A DNA stretch of 64,000 bases. Source: Pichia kudriavzevii (taxonomy: Eukaryota > Ascomycota > Pichiomycetes > Pichiales > Pichiaceae). The stretch covers positions 744,001 to 808,000 of the forward strand of contig NC_042507.1 of NCBI RefSeq assembly GCF_003054445.1, in the 5' to 3' direction. Every line of letters begins with the position of its first letter. The stretch's first letter is position 1. A program made the position numbers and the translations under genes. Shown piece after piece: positions 10,641 through 19,227 of the stretch. The notes under the pieces were generated by a model. It was given only the letters and a program-made list of their open reading frames with translations, did no database searches and was not told where the DNA came from.

Positions 10641-11390
10641 CTAATTTAAATTTTCTCTGTCTTGTTTTCTACCAGCGTAACCACCATTATAGTTTCTGTT
10701 GTAATTCTTGTTTCTTTTATAACTGTCAAAATTCCGACCACGATAATTTTTATTTTTAATGGAGTCTATTTCCATTGGTTCACCTCTCCATCTATCTTGA
10801 TGCGAGAATCTAAAGTCTCTAGCTCTGGGTGCTGAGTCCTTCTCAAAGTCTCTTGCTAAAAATTTGGCTTCAGCAAGCGAGTTTGGTCTATGTTGGAATA
10901 CGCGTCCTCTAATTTCTGCACGTAATCCTTGCACAAACCTATCTCTGGTGGCCCATTCGTTCTCATACTCACCTGGGAGTAAGGTCCGGTACCCTTCAAA
11001 TTCCTGGATAAATTGTTCCACGGAATTTTTACCTTGGTGACAGCCATTGTATTTTGCTGCCACTTGTCTCAACTCAAATTCGTCTGTTGGACAGAATTCG
11101 AGTGTAAACTCTTCGACAAATTGATGCCATAAAGGTAATTCGGAGTTTCCATACCTGTTAGTGAACCAGGCGAGAGCGGATCCATCGAGGTTGAGCATTG
11201 CGGTTGCTACCTTAAATAATTCTGAGACATCCTTTCCCATACTTTCTTGTAGTTTAAAGGCCATGTCAAGTTTGAACAGAAATTGTTGGGCTAAACGAAC
11301 AGAGTTCTTTTCGTTACCCTTGAATACCATGTTTAAGTTAACTTGCGACGGGTTAGAACCTGCATGCATCGCGTTAACTTCTGAATTCAT
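10641..11390 (-). CDS. Gag capsid protein of Ty3/gypsy-type retrotransposon
   Basis: A 249-residue ATG-initiated protein with a retrotransposon Gag/capsid region (LDGSALAWFTNRYG, WHQFVEEFTLEFCP, SVEQFIQEFEGYRTLLPGE, RFVQGLRAEIRGRV). The C-terminal tail is basic and rich in Asn, Arg, Tyr and Gly, and lacks the CCHC zinc knuckle found in Ty3 Gag, so nucleic-acid binding presumably relies on this basic tail. Gag starts 50 bp inside the 5' LTR and precedes pol with overlapping frames. It looks whole. Confidence 0.9.
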   Translation of the reverse strand: MNSEVNAMHAGSNPSQVNLNMVFKGNEKNSVRLAQQFLFKLDMAFKLQESMGKDVSELFKVATAMLNLDGSALAWFTNRYGNSELPLWHQFVEEFTLEFCPTDEFELRQVAAKYNGCHQGKNSVEQFIQEFEGYRTLLPGEYENEWATRDRFVQGLRAEIRGRVFQHRPNSLAEAKFLARDFEKDSAPRARDFRFSHQDRWRGEPMEIDSIKNKNYRGRNFDSYKRNKNYNRNYNGGYAGRKQDRENLN

Positions 11391-11425
11391 GTTGTTTAAT
11401 TTCTTTGTTGAACTTTTCTAACTAG

Positions 11426-11437
11426 CCGGTGCTACCA
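11426..11437 (-). other. Primer-binding site (initiator tRNA-Met type)
   Basis: On the minus strand, two bases after the 5' LTR, the sequence TGGTAGCACCGG is complementary to a tRNA 3' end CCGGTGCTACCA. This matches the S. cerevisiae initiator tRNA-Met 3' end apart from a position or two, and Ty3 uses the same primer and the same 2-nt offset. Confidence 0.75.
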
Positions 11438-11439
11438 AT

Positions 11440-11698
11440 TGAAAGTGTTGCTGGTGGTGCGTACTTTAGAATCTGATTATTGCTTGTTTATATCTTATAT
11501 ATTTTTATACGTTAATTCTCTGAGAACATATATGGAATGTCCTCTGTTTAAATAGTAATTCTTCAATTTAAAAATAGCATTTTGAGGGATTTAATTATCT
11601 TCTAGAACTTTTGTTTAACCTTCTACAATCTTCTTCAACCTTCTATATGATTACCCGATGAGGAAATAGAGAGATAGTCCTTTGTCTGATCTCTTACA
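11440..11698 (-). repeat. 5' LTR of the Ty3/gypsy-type element
   Basis: This 259-bp repeat is the promoter-bearing LTR for the minus-strand element, near-identical to 6677-6936. Its outer edge is 11 bp from the mature start of the tRNA-Gln gene, so the two are transcribed divergently. Confidence 0.95.
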
Positions 11699-11709
11699 AA
11701 ATCGTTCTT

Positions 11710-11781
11710 GGTTGTATAGTGTAGTGGTTATCACTGTCGGTTTTGATCCGACCAACCCCGGTTCGAATCCGGGTACGACCT
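11710..11781 (+). tRNA. tRNA-Gln (anticodon TTG), second identical copy
   Basis: This 72-nt gene is identical to the copy at 3979-4050, including the discriminator T, the TTTTGAT anticodon loop and the GGTTCGAATCC B box. The flanking DNA of the two copies is unrelated, so the identity reflects selection or gene conversion on the tRNA itself rather than a recent large duplication. Confidence 0.96.
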
Positions 11782-12110
11782 TATTATTTTTTGTGGCCTT
11801 TGCGCTTGGTTCATAATTTGTGAAATTTTTCAGTTCAAGCCATACGTTTGAGTTCAGTCAGCTTTTTTTTGTGATGTATGATATAGCGTATGCTCATTAT
11901 TTCGACATTGAACAGGTGTTTCTTGTTTGATCTTTCCACACCAAACTTCCCAGCGCCACCAACGTCTTTTAGGTAATTTCTCGATTTGTAACACAAGGTA
12001 TTCAATATTTGGTTGCCGAGGTAGTACTTTCTTTCAAAATTTGCATTTGAAATAGATCAATCGAGACTTCAATCTTAAAAAGGGAATTCAGACCACTCAA
12101 AGCGTCTAAT
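11782..12110. other. Intergenic, LOS1 promoter side
   Basis: This 329-bp spacer lies between the second tRNA-Gln gene and LOS1. Apart from the pol III terminator and a T8 tract near 11865 it shows no recognisable site. Confidence 0.5.
11787..11792 (+). terminator. RNA polymerase III terminator of tRNA-Gln copy 2
   Basis: A run of six T residues starts five bases after the mature 3' end. Confidence 0.7.
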
Positions 12111-15100
12111 ATGGAAGAGCAAATTCAACAGGCTGTCGAAATAGCAAACAGTCCCTCAAGTGATCCAGTTATAAAAGAGCAAGCATTATCATTTGTCAGT
12201 CAAATAAAATCTTCTACTAATGGATGGCAACCATGTTTAAAAATTTTACAGTTGGATACAGCATCAACTAACTCCAAGTTCTTTGCACTTCAAGTTATAT
12301 GTGAAAGGTTGCCGCTTTTATCTGACAGTGAAAAGATTTCTTTAAAGGATATGATATTTAACTATTTATCTTCCTTGATCTCACAGAATAAAGTGGAACC
12401 TATTTTTCTAAGAAATGCCCTGTCCAAGACCCTTGGACTACTTTTTGTTCACTGTACTCTGAACTGTTATGCTACATTAGTTAAAGATGTTTTATCACTA
12501 GCGTATAATGGCTCCACTTTTAATGATATTGCGACTGACTATTATGTTAGAACTTTATCGGTTATACATCAAGAGATAGGTGATCAAATGATTACAAGGG
12601 ATAATCGATCACAAGATCAACACAATTTGTTGAAGGACTCAATCAGAGCAAACGATATGCTTGATATGACATCCGTGTGGAAAAAAATTTTGGGACATTA
12701 TACAAGCGATGCTGTTGTGAACAGATCATTGGCTGATGAAATTATCAACAACACAATTATATGTATCGGATCTTTTGTGTCATGGATTGAAATCAATTTG
12801 ATTTTAGACGAGCAATATATGTCATTTTTGTATCAGTTTTTGGGTGAAGGAACCAATGCCAAAAGAAGAGCAATTACGGCAAACACTTTCAATGAAATTC
12901 TACACAAAAAAATGCCACCAAGCAAAAAATTAGAACTGATTAATTTTCTTAACCTTGGAGGTATTCTAAACCAGCTGAATATTAATTCAAATGCCATTGA
13001 GTTTGATGTTTCTATGGCTCTAGCTAAATTGGTGAATCAAATTGGTGAAGAGTCTATTACAGTGCTCGATAAATGCTCACCAGCAGAATTGGGAAGCGCT
13101 GATTTTAGAAGTTTGGCATGTTCCAAGATTCTTGAGATTTTTCCGTTGATCTTTGAGTTTTTATCAAACGAATTTGATGATATCTCTTTAGAGGTTTTTC
13201 CATTCATTTCCAATTTCCTTTTACTTTTAAAGAAGAACATCACTAATGAAACTATTGACCTGTCTGCTATCAACAATGATGAAATTTTAACAACTTTGTC
13301 GAAAAACATCATTTTAAAGCTGAAGTTTGATGAAGACGACGACGGTGACGATGATGATACCATTGAGCAGTTCAATGAAATTAGGTCGAAATTAAGTGTC
13401 TTTTTAGACTCCATTGTTTTGCTAAACGAAACATTGGCATTAGAGGTTATAATCAATTGTATTAACGAGTTTCTATTCTCTAAGATTGGTGATGCAGGTT
13501 CTCAACCTGACTGGAGAACAATCGAATTGGGCCTGTACGTTCTCACATATTATAGTGATATGTTAAGGAACAATGTGATGAATTTGCCAAAGACAATGAT
13601 CAACAATTCGAGACCTTACTTTGTATTTAATGAGATGTTATGCAAAGTCATTACTAGTTCTACACAGATTCTAATCAATCATCCATTGATCCAACTCTCA
13701 TTTTTTGAATTACTTCTAAAACACTACACCTTTTTCAATAACAATAACATTCAAGTTGAAGGCGTAAACAAAGAGGATATTTTGCTGAAAGTTTTGAATA
13801 TTTTCATTTCTAATTTTGGTGTTTTCAGTGAGAACGATAAGGTTAAATATAGATCATGGTACTTGTTTCACAGATTTGTTAAAATGACCAGACCAAAGGT
13901 AGGTGATTTTATTATTGAAGAGTTGATCAAATCGTTACTCCCATTGTTATCATTTGATTTTCAAATTGTTTCGAATAAAAATAAATTATTATCTAACGAC
14001 CCTTCGGCTGCATTATTTGATCTAGATATGACATTAATTGAAGAGTCTGGCTCATTTGAAAGTCAATTACATGTTTTTGAAAGTGTTGGTTTATTGATCA
14101 CTTTAGTATCCAGCGATGATGGAAGAATCAATATACTTGAAAATGTGTTGCAACCGATGTTCACATCATTAGAGGCAGCAATTACCAAGCTCTCCTCATC
14201 ACAATTAGAAATTGTAGGTTTGGTCCAAGTTCATCACTATTTAATTGCAATGGGTAATATCTTAAAGGGGTTCGAGAGCTTAAGAGGCCAACAGTTCGAT
14301 CAAAGTAAGATCTTAAATGTTTTAAACCAAGTCTCTCAAGTCATTCTTATTACACTGGAAAATTTCATTGACTTTAACATCATCCGAGAAGCCATCCAAT
14401 TTTGTATAGTCAGACTATACATAATTCTCAATAATAATAACCATAGTGAGAAGGAACTATTACAGTCAATCTTATCCAAGTTTATTTCATGTATCATGCT
14501 CAATTTTGAAAAATTAAAAGTCCTGGAAATTATTAGTTTTATCAACTTTGTTTCTCAAATATTCTATCAATCATCAACAGATGAAAGTTCTTACATTTTA
14601 TTATCTTCTTTATTGGCTCCACTGTTGTCTAAGATTTTCATGAAAGTTGAAAACGACAAGAATAAGGTGACTGACGAATTTAGTAAGCAGGAAGTCCTTG
14701 ATTTACAAAGGTCTGTTATGTCAATGCTTATTGCTATTTCCAATGACCATTTGAATTCATTATGGCTAGCCAATGAAGATAATAAGGCCATGTTAATCAA
14801 TGTTATTAATACTATGCTCTCCTACTCCTACAATCACCAAGGAACCGATTTATCAATAGTTAAGTTATCCATTCTTGTTTTAAACATGTTATGTCAAGGT
14901 TTAGGTAGTGGTATTGTCGTTGATCCACAGGATAACTTCAGAAGCGATAATAACAAGTTTGAACAAGTTAATGAATTGTTGATCAATAACAGTATTTTAT
15001 TAGTTGCAGAATTAGGGTTGAAGGTTCCTGCTGCAAATAAAAATCTATTGAAGGATGCCCAGTTCAGAAACAACATTACTTTAGAAGTTTGTAGACTTCT

Positions 15101-15362
15101 GAAAGGTATTGCACATATTGGCTTTGAGTATCCCGACTCAAATACATTACAGAAGAAGAAGTCTGAAAATGCCACCGATTCAAACAAATTTACACCGTTA
15201 CCTGTTGGTTTTAATGAAGAAACATGCCAACAAATATCAAATACCTTAGTTGGTAATTTTGGGTTTCCATCCGAACTGGCGGCACAACTAGTTCAAACTC
15301 TAGTTTCTACTACAGACAGAAACTTTATGAAATACCTTATAGACCTAGTTGAGAAGTTCTAG
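12111..15362 (+). CDS. LOS1: LOS1, exportin-t (tRNA nuclear exporter)
   Basis: The 1083-residue helical-repeat protein matches the karyopherin-beta exportin-t family in length (S. cerevisiae Los1 is 1100 aa) and in sequence. The N-terminus (MEEQIQQAVEIANSPSSDPVIKEQAL) fits the Los1 start. The Los1 blocks RANDMLDMTSVWKKIL, CIGSFVSWIEINLILD, and a C-terminal FPSELAAQLVQTLVST are present. It binds mature tRNA together with Ran-GTP and carries it from nucleus to cytoplasm. An acidic stretch (DEDDDGDDDDT, near residue 409) also occurs in the S. cerevisiae protein as a charged loop. The ATG follows an A-rich leader. Its position next to a tRNA gene is probably coincidental. Confidence 0.9.
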   Translation: MEEQIQQAVEIANSPSSDPVIKEQALSFVSQIKSSTNGWQPCLKILQLDTASTNSKFFALQVICERLPLLSDSEKISLKDMIFNYLSSLISQNKVEPIFLRNALSKTLGLLFVHCTLNCYATLVKDVLSLAYNGSTFNDIATDYYVRTLSVIHQEIGDQMITRDNRSQDQHNLLKDSIRANDMLDMTSVWKKILGHYTSDAVVNRSLADEIINNTIICIGSFVSWIEINLILDEQYMSFLYQFLGEGTNAKRRAITANTFNEILHKKMPPSKKLELINFLNLGGILNQLNINSNAIEFDVSMALAKLVNQIGEESITVLDKCSPAELGSADFRSLACSKILEIFPLIFEFLSNEFDDISLEVFPFISNFLLLLKKNITNETIDLSAINNDEILTTLSKNIILKLKFDEDDDGDDDDTIEQFNEIRSKLSVFLDSIVLLNETLALEVIINCINEFLFSKIGDAGSQPDWRTIELGLYVLTYYSDMLRNNVMNLPKTMINNSRPYFVFNEMLCKVITSSTQILINHPLIQLSFFELLLKHYTFFNNNNIQVEGVNKEDILLKVLNIFISNFGVFSENDKVKYRSWYLFHRFVKMTRPKVGDFIIEELIKSLLPLLSFDFQIVSNKNKLLSNDPSAALFDLDMTLIEESGSFESQLHVFESVGLLITLVSSDDGRINILENVLQPMFTSLEAAITKLSSSQLEIVGLVQVHHYLIAMGNILKGFESLRGQQFDQSKILNVLNQVSQVILITLENFIDFNIIREAIQFCIVRLYIILNNNNHSEKELLQSILSKFISCIMLNFEKLKVLEIISFINFVSQIFYQSSTDESSYILLSSLLAPLLSKIFMKVENDKNKVTDEFSKQEVLDLQRSVMSMLIAISNDHLNSLWLANEDNKAMLINVINTMLSYSYNHQGTDLSIVKLSILVLNMLCQGLGSGIVVDPQDNFRSDNNKFEQVNELLINNSILLVAELGLKVPAANKNLLKDAQFRNNITLEVCRLLKGIAHIGFEYPDSNTLQKKKSENATDSNKFTPLPVGFNEETCQQISNTLVGNFGFPSELAAQLVQTLVSTTDRNFMKYLIDLVEKF

Positions 15363-15664
15363 TATCACTTATCAAACAATTGTACAAAGATTCGCCTGGA
15401 AAATATATATGTACATATATAAATATATAATATGTGTTTAATCCTGCTACTCTAAAAAGGGTAACAAAAGAACAAACTAATTTCCATTTTTGATGCGGTG
15501 CCAAGAATTCAGCTCCAAAGATTTTTCTCTCGTGCTGAGCAAACTCCTTATCTTTCAGCGAAGTAATTGTGTGGCTTTTGACGTATAAAAACACCAAGAT
15601 CAAACCTTCAAGATTTGCAGAAGCTGAGTTGCCAACTTTGAGAATAAAGGTAGAACAGACCATA
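15363..15664. other. Intergenic, LOS1 3' end and PPS1 promoter
   Basis: A 302-bp spacer between two plus-strand genes. An alternating TA-rich block (about 15400-15435, TATATATGTACATATATAAATATATAATATG) may serve as LOS1 3'-end signal. A frame continuous with PPS1 begins at 15569 with GTG but has no ATG before 15665. Confidence 0.45.
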
Positions 15665-18600
15665 ATGTCGCTCCCAGATTCGGAAGGCCAAAATAACCTT
15701 CATATTGATACCCCTGCTCAAACTATTTCTTCCTGCGGAAACCAGCTAAAAGCCTGTGATCCAGCTGAAGAGGATACACCAAGACGGTTAACTGATATGA
15801 GTTCAGACGAAGTACATTGTGGGTCAGAATACAACATGATTGAAAAAATTGCGATTTATTCAAGTAAGAACTGGGATAAAGATCTGTCAGATACCAAAAG
15901 ATCATCGTCAAATGATGAAACTAAGATAAAAAATCAACAAGTGCTCATCCCTGTTGATGAAATTGGAAATAGTATTAGATCATATACTCCAGTTTGCACG
16001 TTGAACCATTTGGATAACCAACAGTCCACTATTGGATCTTCTTCAGGCTATATACAAGTATCCACATCAATCAGTTCTGCAAATTCATCATATGCCTCCA
16101 TAAATGAAGACCCCCCTTATTCTCTAGACTCTTATGATATGAGGGAGAGCAAGGTAAAATCTACTTCCGTTTCGAATGTCTCTAGACCTGTGCTATTAGC
16201 ACCACTAAATGATAGAACTGCAAATAACATAGCTATATATGACGAAGACGATGATAACCAAGATTTGGTCCAGCAAGAACGTAGTAGGCGAAGTTCCAAA
16301 CGTGCAATGTCCTTATCCTTGGACGAGAAGGGAAAATCCAAAGCTAGAATGAGCATAGATGGATTACGGAGTAAAATCTCACCAGGTAAGTTTACTGATT
16401 CTATTGGTCTAGACACCCACAAGTATGGTGAGTTTCACGTTTTTGATGATCAGTATCATACATTTATCAACCATCCATTTGTTCCTTCTTTGAGGCATGT
16501 TAAATTGTTTTCAAATGATGAGGCCATTTTCTATTTGATGAATTTCCAAAATACCAAGCTACCAGAGGTTGAAACCATGTTTCCCTGGCTCCATGGGATC
16601 CATAGGGAGAATTTTGGACAAATCAATTTTTTAAGTAGTTCCTCCAACGTCATCGAGGGCAACAACAATAACCGGAAAGTCATCACATTTGATAAACCTA
16701 CTCTAATAAATCAGATACGACAAGAATCAATTTTTATTAAAAGATCGGAGGGAGAAGTCCAAGAAGAAGAGGAAGATCCAATTTCTAGACTAACGAATAC
16801 TCCTGACGCACGATTTTTAATGCCCATACGATCTAGTAATTTATTAGGAGAAGTTTCTTCAACTTATAGCAATGTGATTGTTGAATCAAGTGGACTTATA
16901 AAGGGTAGTGTGTCTATAGAAGATGTGTTAGTCAACTATTCAAGTGTCTCTAATCTAGAATGTTACTTGTTGAAGAATTTACCAAAGGCTATATTTAAAG
17001 ACTATTCATTAGAGACCATTGTATTGGATTGTATTATTACAAGAGTTTTACCTGTTTTCAAAAAGTTAGATCCCGAATTAGGTATCAATTTAAGAAATTT
17101 TCATATCCAAGTGTCAAAAATCAGTCACATATCTGATTTCATTGTCTATTGCTTCAATAAAGGAGATCACCAGATTTGTATGGATCGGAAAAGAGAGGAT
17201 TCCTTTGAAAATAATAAATGTAAATGTTTGAGCATAGCAAGATTATTACATGTTGCCCAAATAGTTTACCAACATGAGCATCCTGAGATACTGAGAGGCT
17301 ACAATATGGGAACTTTGCTAAATGACAAGAAGTATAATACTTTTATTCTGGAAAATCCGAATATTGAGAAATTATCAGAATACGATCTGATAAGTATTGA
17401 ACCTTTGAAAGTTGACGCATCTTCCAAAAGAGATGATGAATTATGCTCTAAATATGACTTGAATGTATTTAACAATTGGGATTCGAATTATCTGTACAGG
17501 GAAAGGTTGGAAATCTCGAAAATGTCAACAGCAACACCGTTGCCTGATGATGTATGGCTGGGAAATATAACCGACTATGAATGTCTGAAAATACAACTGA
17601 ATAATAACAAAGACATAAAAATGTCGACGAAGATAGATGTTAACCGGATTCTTGAAGAACAAAGAAACAATCCCTTATTTTGTAGTCCTACAAACACCAT
17701 TACCAATTTGAGAAAAATTGATTTTTATGAAGGTTTGAGGAACGACGAGTATGACAAACTACTGATCACTTTCCCTCGTACTATATGGAGGTTTTACATA
17801 AAATGTGTTGAAAATGCGAAGATTCCCACTTTAGAACAACTTAGATTAATCTACAACAATTTTCAAGATTGTGATTTCATAAATATAGAATTTCCACCTT
17901 CTGGGTCAATCACAATGGCGGATATGTCAGATGAAGAGATACTTTCCATCATTAATATCTGCAAGTTCTTATATTACATCACCAATAGTGAGTTTCCTGG
18001 ATTAATTTATTGCTCTGATGGATACACCGAATCCTCCTTATTGACGTTATGTTATCTAATGTATTCTCTGAATATATGTCTTGATGAGGCAATTTTGAAA
18101 CTACACGTTCGATATGGACGACCTTTTTTCATCTTTAAAACGGACTACGTATTACTTTCCAAACTGGAAACTATTATAAACAAATTTTCACCATTACAGA
18201 CGAATATGCAAGAGACGAGGGATGATTTCAAGTTTGAAGACGATACAAGATCTATTAGGGTATTATTGTTACTAATGCCCAAGAAGAAACGTAGTGTTGG
18301 GACCGCCTGCAGTGTTGGCAGTGTTGGCAGTATTGGCCACGAGTCCAACTCATTTGTTACGAACACAGGCCATCATGTGGTCCAACTCAGGGGAAAGCCA
18401 AAACGTCATAACATCACACACGCCAACAACTTTACCAAGTTTGGCACCAAAAACCCCAATGTCCTAAAATGTAAGCCATCAATTGATGGCTCATTTGAGG
18501 AAGTTAGTGGATCTTTGCCATCAAAGATTTTAGGGCACATGTATCTAGGCTCATTAACACATGCATCCAGTATTCCCATGCTATCAAGATTAGGGATAGA

Positions 18601-19153
18601 ATATATCGTTAGTGTTGGAGAGACAATTCCATGGAATAACGAATTCAAGCATGAAAAAATCGAGAGTTCCGATCCACATTTGGAGAAATATATATATGAA
18701 GATAGTCAATATGACGAAAAATCTCAGTATTTTTTCCCTATTAAGAAAGTCATGGTCTTACACAATATTAACGACGATGGCATGGGGACGTTAATTTCGA
18801 CTCTTGACGAAACAATAAAGTTTATCGATGAGTGTTACCAGAAGGGCAAGAAGGTTTTGGTTCACTGCCAAGTTGGGGTTTCTAGGTCAGCCAGTGTGTG
18901 CATTGCAGAAGTTATGAGTCGGTTGAAGCTAACGCTTGCACGTGCGTACATGTTTGTCCGCGTGCGTCGATTAAACGTGATAATCCAACCTAATTTGAAA
19001 TTGATGTATGAGTTGTTCAAATGGGAGGAAAGTAATAGATTGAAGAATAAAGATGATGCGGTTATCACTAACTCAGCTAGAAGTTTGAGAGAAGTTGAAT
19101 GGTATGTTTTATGTAGGGAAATTTACAATTTAAATAGGGCGTATATAAAGTAG
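15665..19153 (+). CDS. PPS1: PPS1, dual-specificity protein phosphatase
   Basis: The C-terminal domain is a dual-specificity phosphatase with the signature VLVHCQVGVSRSASV (HCX5R with the following Ser) and the typical downstream block YMFVRVRRLNVIIQPN. S. cerevisiae Pps1 has this same arrangement: a long N-terminal part with degenerate phosphatase-like segments and an active C-terminal domain. A degenerate segment is visible near 17990-18140 (PGLIYCSDGYTESSLLTLCYLMY), where a CX5-type loop lacks the Arg. Known Pps1 acts on phosphotyrosine and phospho-Ser/Thr and is linked to S-phase control. At 1162 aa the protein is longer than the about 807-aa S. cerevisiae protein, the excess being a Ser-rich, low-complexity N-terminus. 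The start is set at the first ATG in frame (15665). Confidence 0.85.
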   Translation: MSLPDSEGQNNLHIDTPAQTISSCGNQLKACDPAEEDTPRRLTDMSSDEVHCGSEYNMIEKIAIYSSKNWDKDLSDTKRSSSNDETKIKNQQVLIPVDEIGNSIRSYTPVCTLNHLDNQQSTIGSSSGYIQVSTSISSANSSYASINEDPPYSLDSYDMRESKVKSTSVSNVSRPVLLAPLNDRTANNIAIYDEDDDNQDLVQQERSRRSSKRAMSLSLDEKGKSKARMSIDGLRSKISPGKFTDSIGLDTHKYGEFHVFDDQYHTFINHPFVPSLRHVKLFSNDEAIFYLMNFQNTKLPEVETMFPWLHGIHRENFGQINFLSSSSNVIEGNNNNRKVITFDKPTLINQIRQESIFIKRSEGEVQEEEEDPISRLTNTPDARFLMPIRSSNLLGEVSSTYSNVIVESSGLIKGSVSIEDVLVNYSSVSNLECYLLKNLPKAIFKDYSLETIVLDCIITRVLPVFKKLDPELGINLRNFHIQVSKISHISDFIVYCFNKGDHQICMDRKREDSFENNKCKCLSIARLLHVAQIVYQHEHPEILRGYNMGTLLNDKKYNTFILENPNIEKLSEYDLISIEPLKVDASSKRDDELCSKYDLNVFNNWDSNYLYRERLEISKMSTATPLPDDVWLGNITDYECLKIQLNNNKDIKMSTKIDVNRILEEQRNNPLFCSPTNTITNLRKIDFYEGLRNDEYDKLLITFPRTIWRFYIKCVENAKIPTLEQLRLIYNNFQDCDFINIEFPPSGSITMADMSDEEILSIINICKFLYYITNSEFPGLIYCSDGYTESSLLTLCYLMYSLNICLDEAILKLHVRYGRPFFIFKTDYVLLSKLETIINKFSPLQTNMQETRDDFKFEDDTRSIRVLLLLMPKKKRSVGTACSVGSVGSIGHESNSFVTNTGHHVVQLRGKPKRHNITHANNFTKFGTKNPNVLKCKPSIDGSFEEVSGSLPSKILGHMYLGSLTHASSIPMLSRLGIEYIVSVGETIPWNNEFKHEKIESSDPHLEKYIYEDSQYDEKSQYFFPIKKVMVLHNINDDGMGTLISTLDETIKFIDECYQKGKKVLVHCQVGVSRSASVCIAEVMSRLKLTLARAYMFVRVRRLNVIIQPNLKLMYELFKWEESNRLKNKDDAVITNSARSLREVEWYVLCREIYNLNRAYIK

Positions 19154-19227
19154 ACGAGAGATGTAAATGTATATGAAATGTATCTTAGTTTTGAAAAAAC
19201 CAGAAACAAGAGGAAAGAAACGTATAT

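Larger units (their letters stand above)
6677..11698 (-). mobile_element. Ty3/gypsy-type LTR retrotransposon, whole-looking, 11 bp upstream of tRNA-Gln
   Basis: A 5.0-kb element lies on the minus strand between two LTRs of 260 and 259 bp. They differ by three substitutions and one single-base length difference, so insertion is fairly recent on a genomic scale. The LTRs begin TG and end CA in element orientation. Gag and Pol frames are both long and uninterrupted, and Pol has the protease, reverse transcriptase, RNase H, integrase order typical of Ty3/gypsy (Metaviridae). A primer-binding site matching initiator tRNA-Met lies 2 nt inside the 5' LTR, as in Ty3. The right edge is 11 bp from the tRNA-Gln gene at 11710, matching Ty3's preference for pol III start sites. 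The 5-bp flanks (6672-6676 and 11699-11703) do not match, so the expected target duplication is not visible. Confidence 0.93.

Noticed and set aside
15569-15664. Upstream extension of PPS1
   Set aside because: The extension starts with GTG and no ATG precedes 15665, so the start is placed at 15665.
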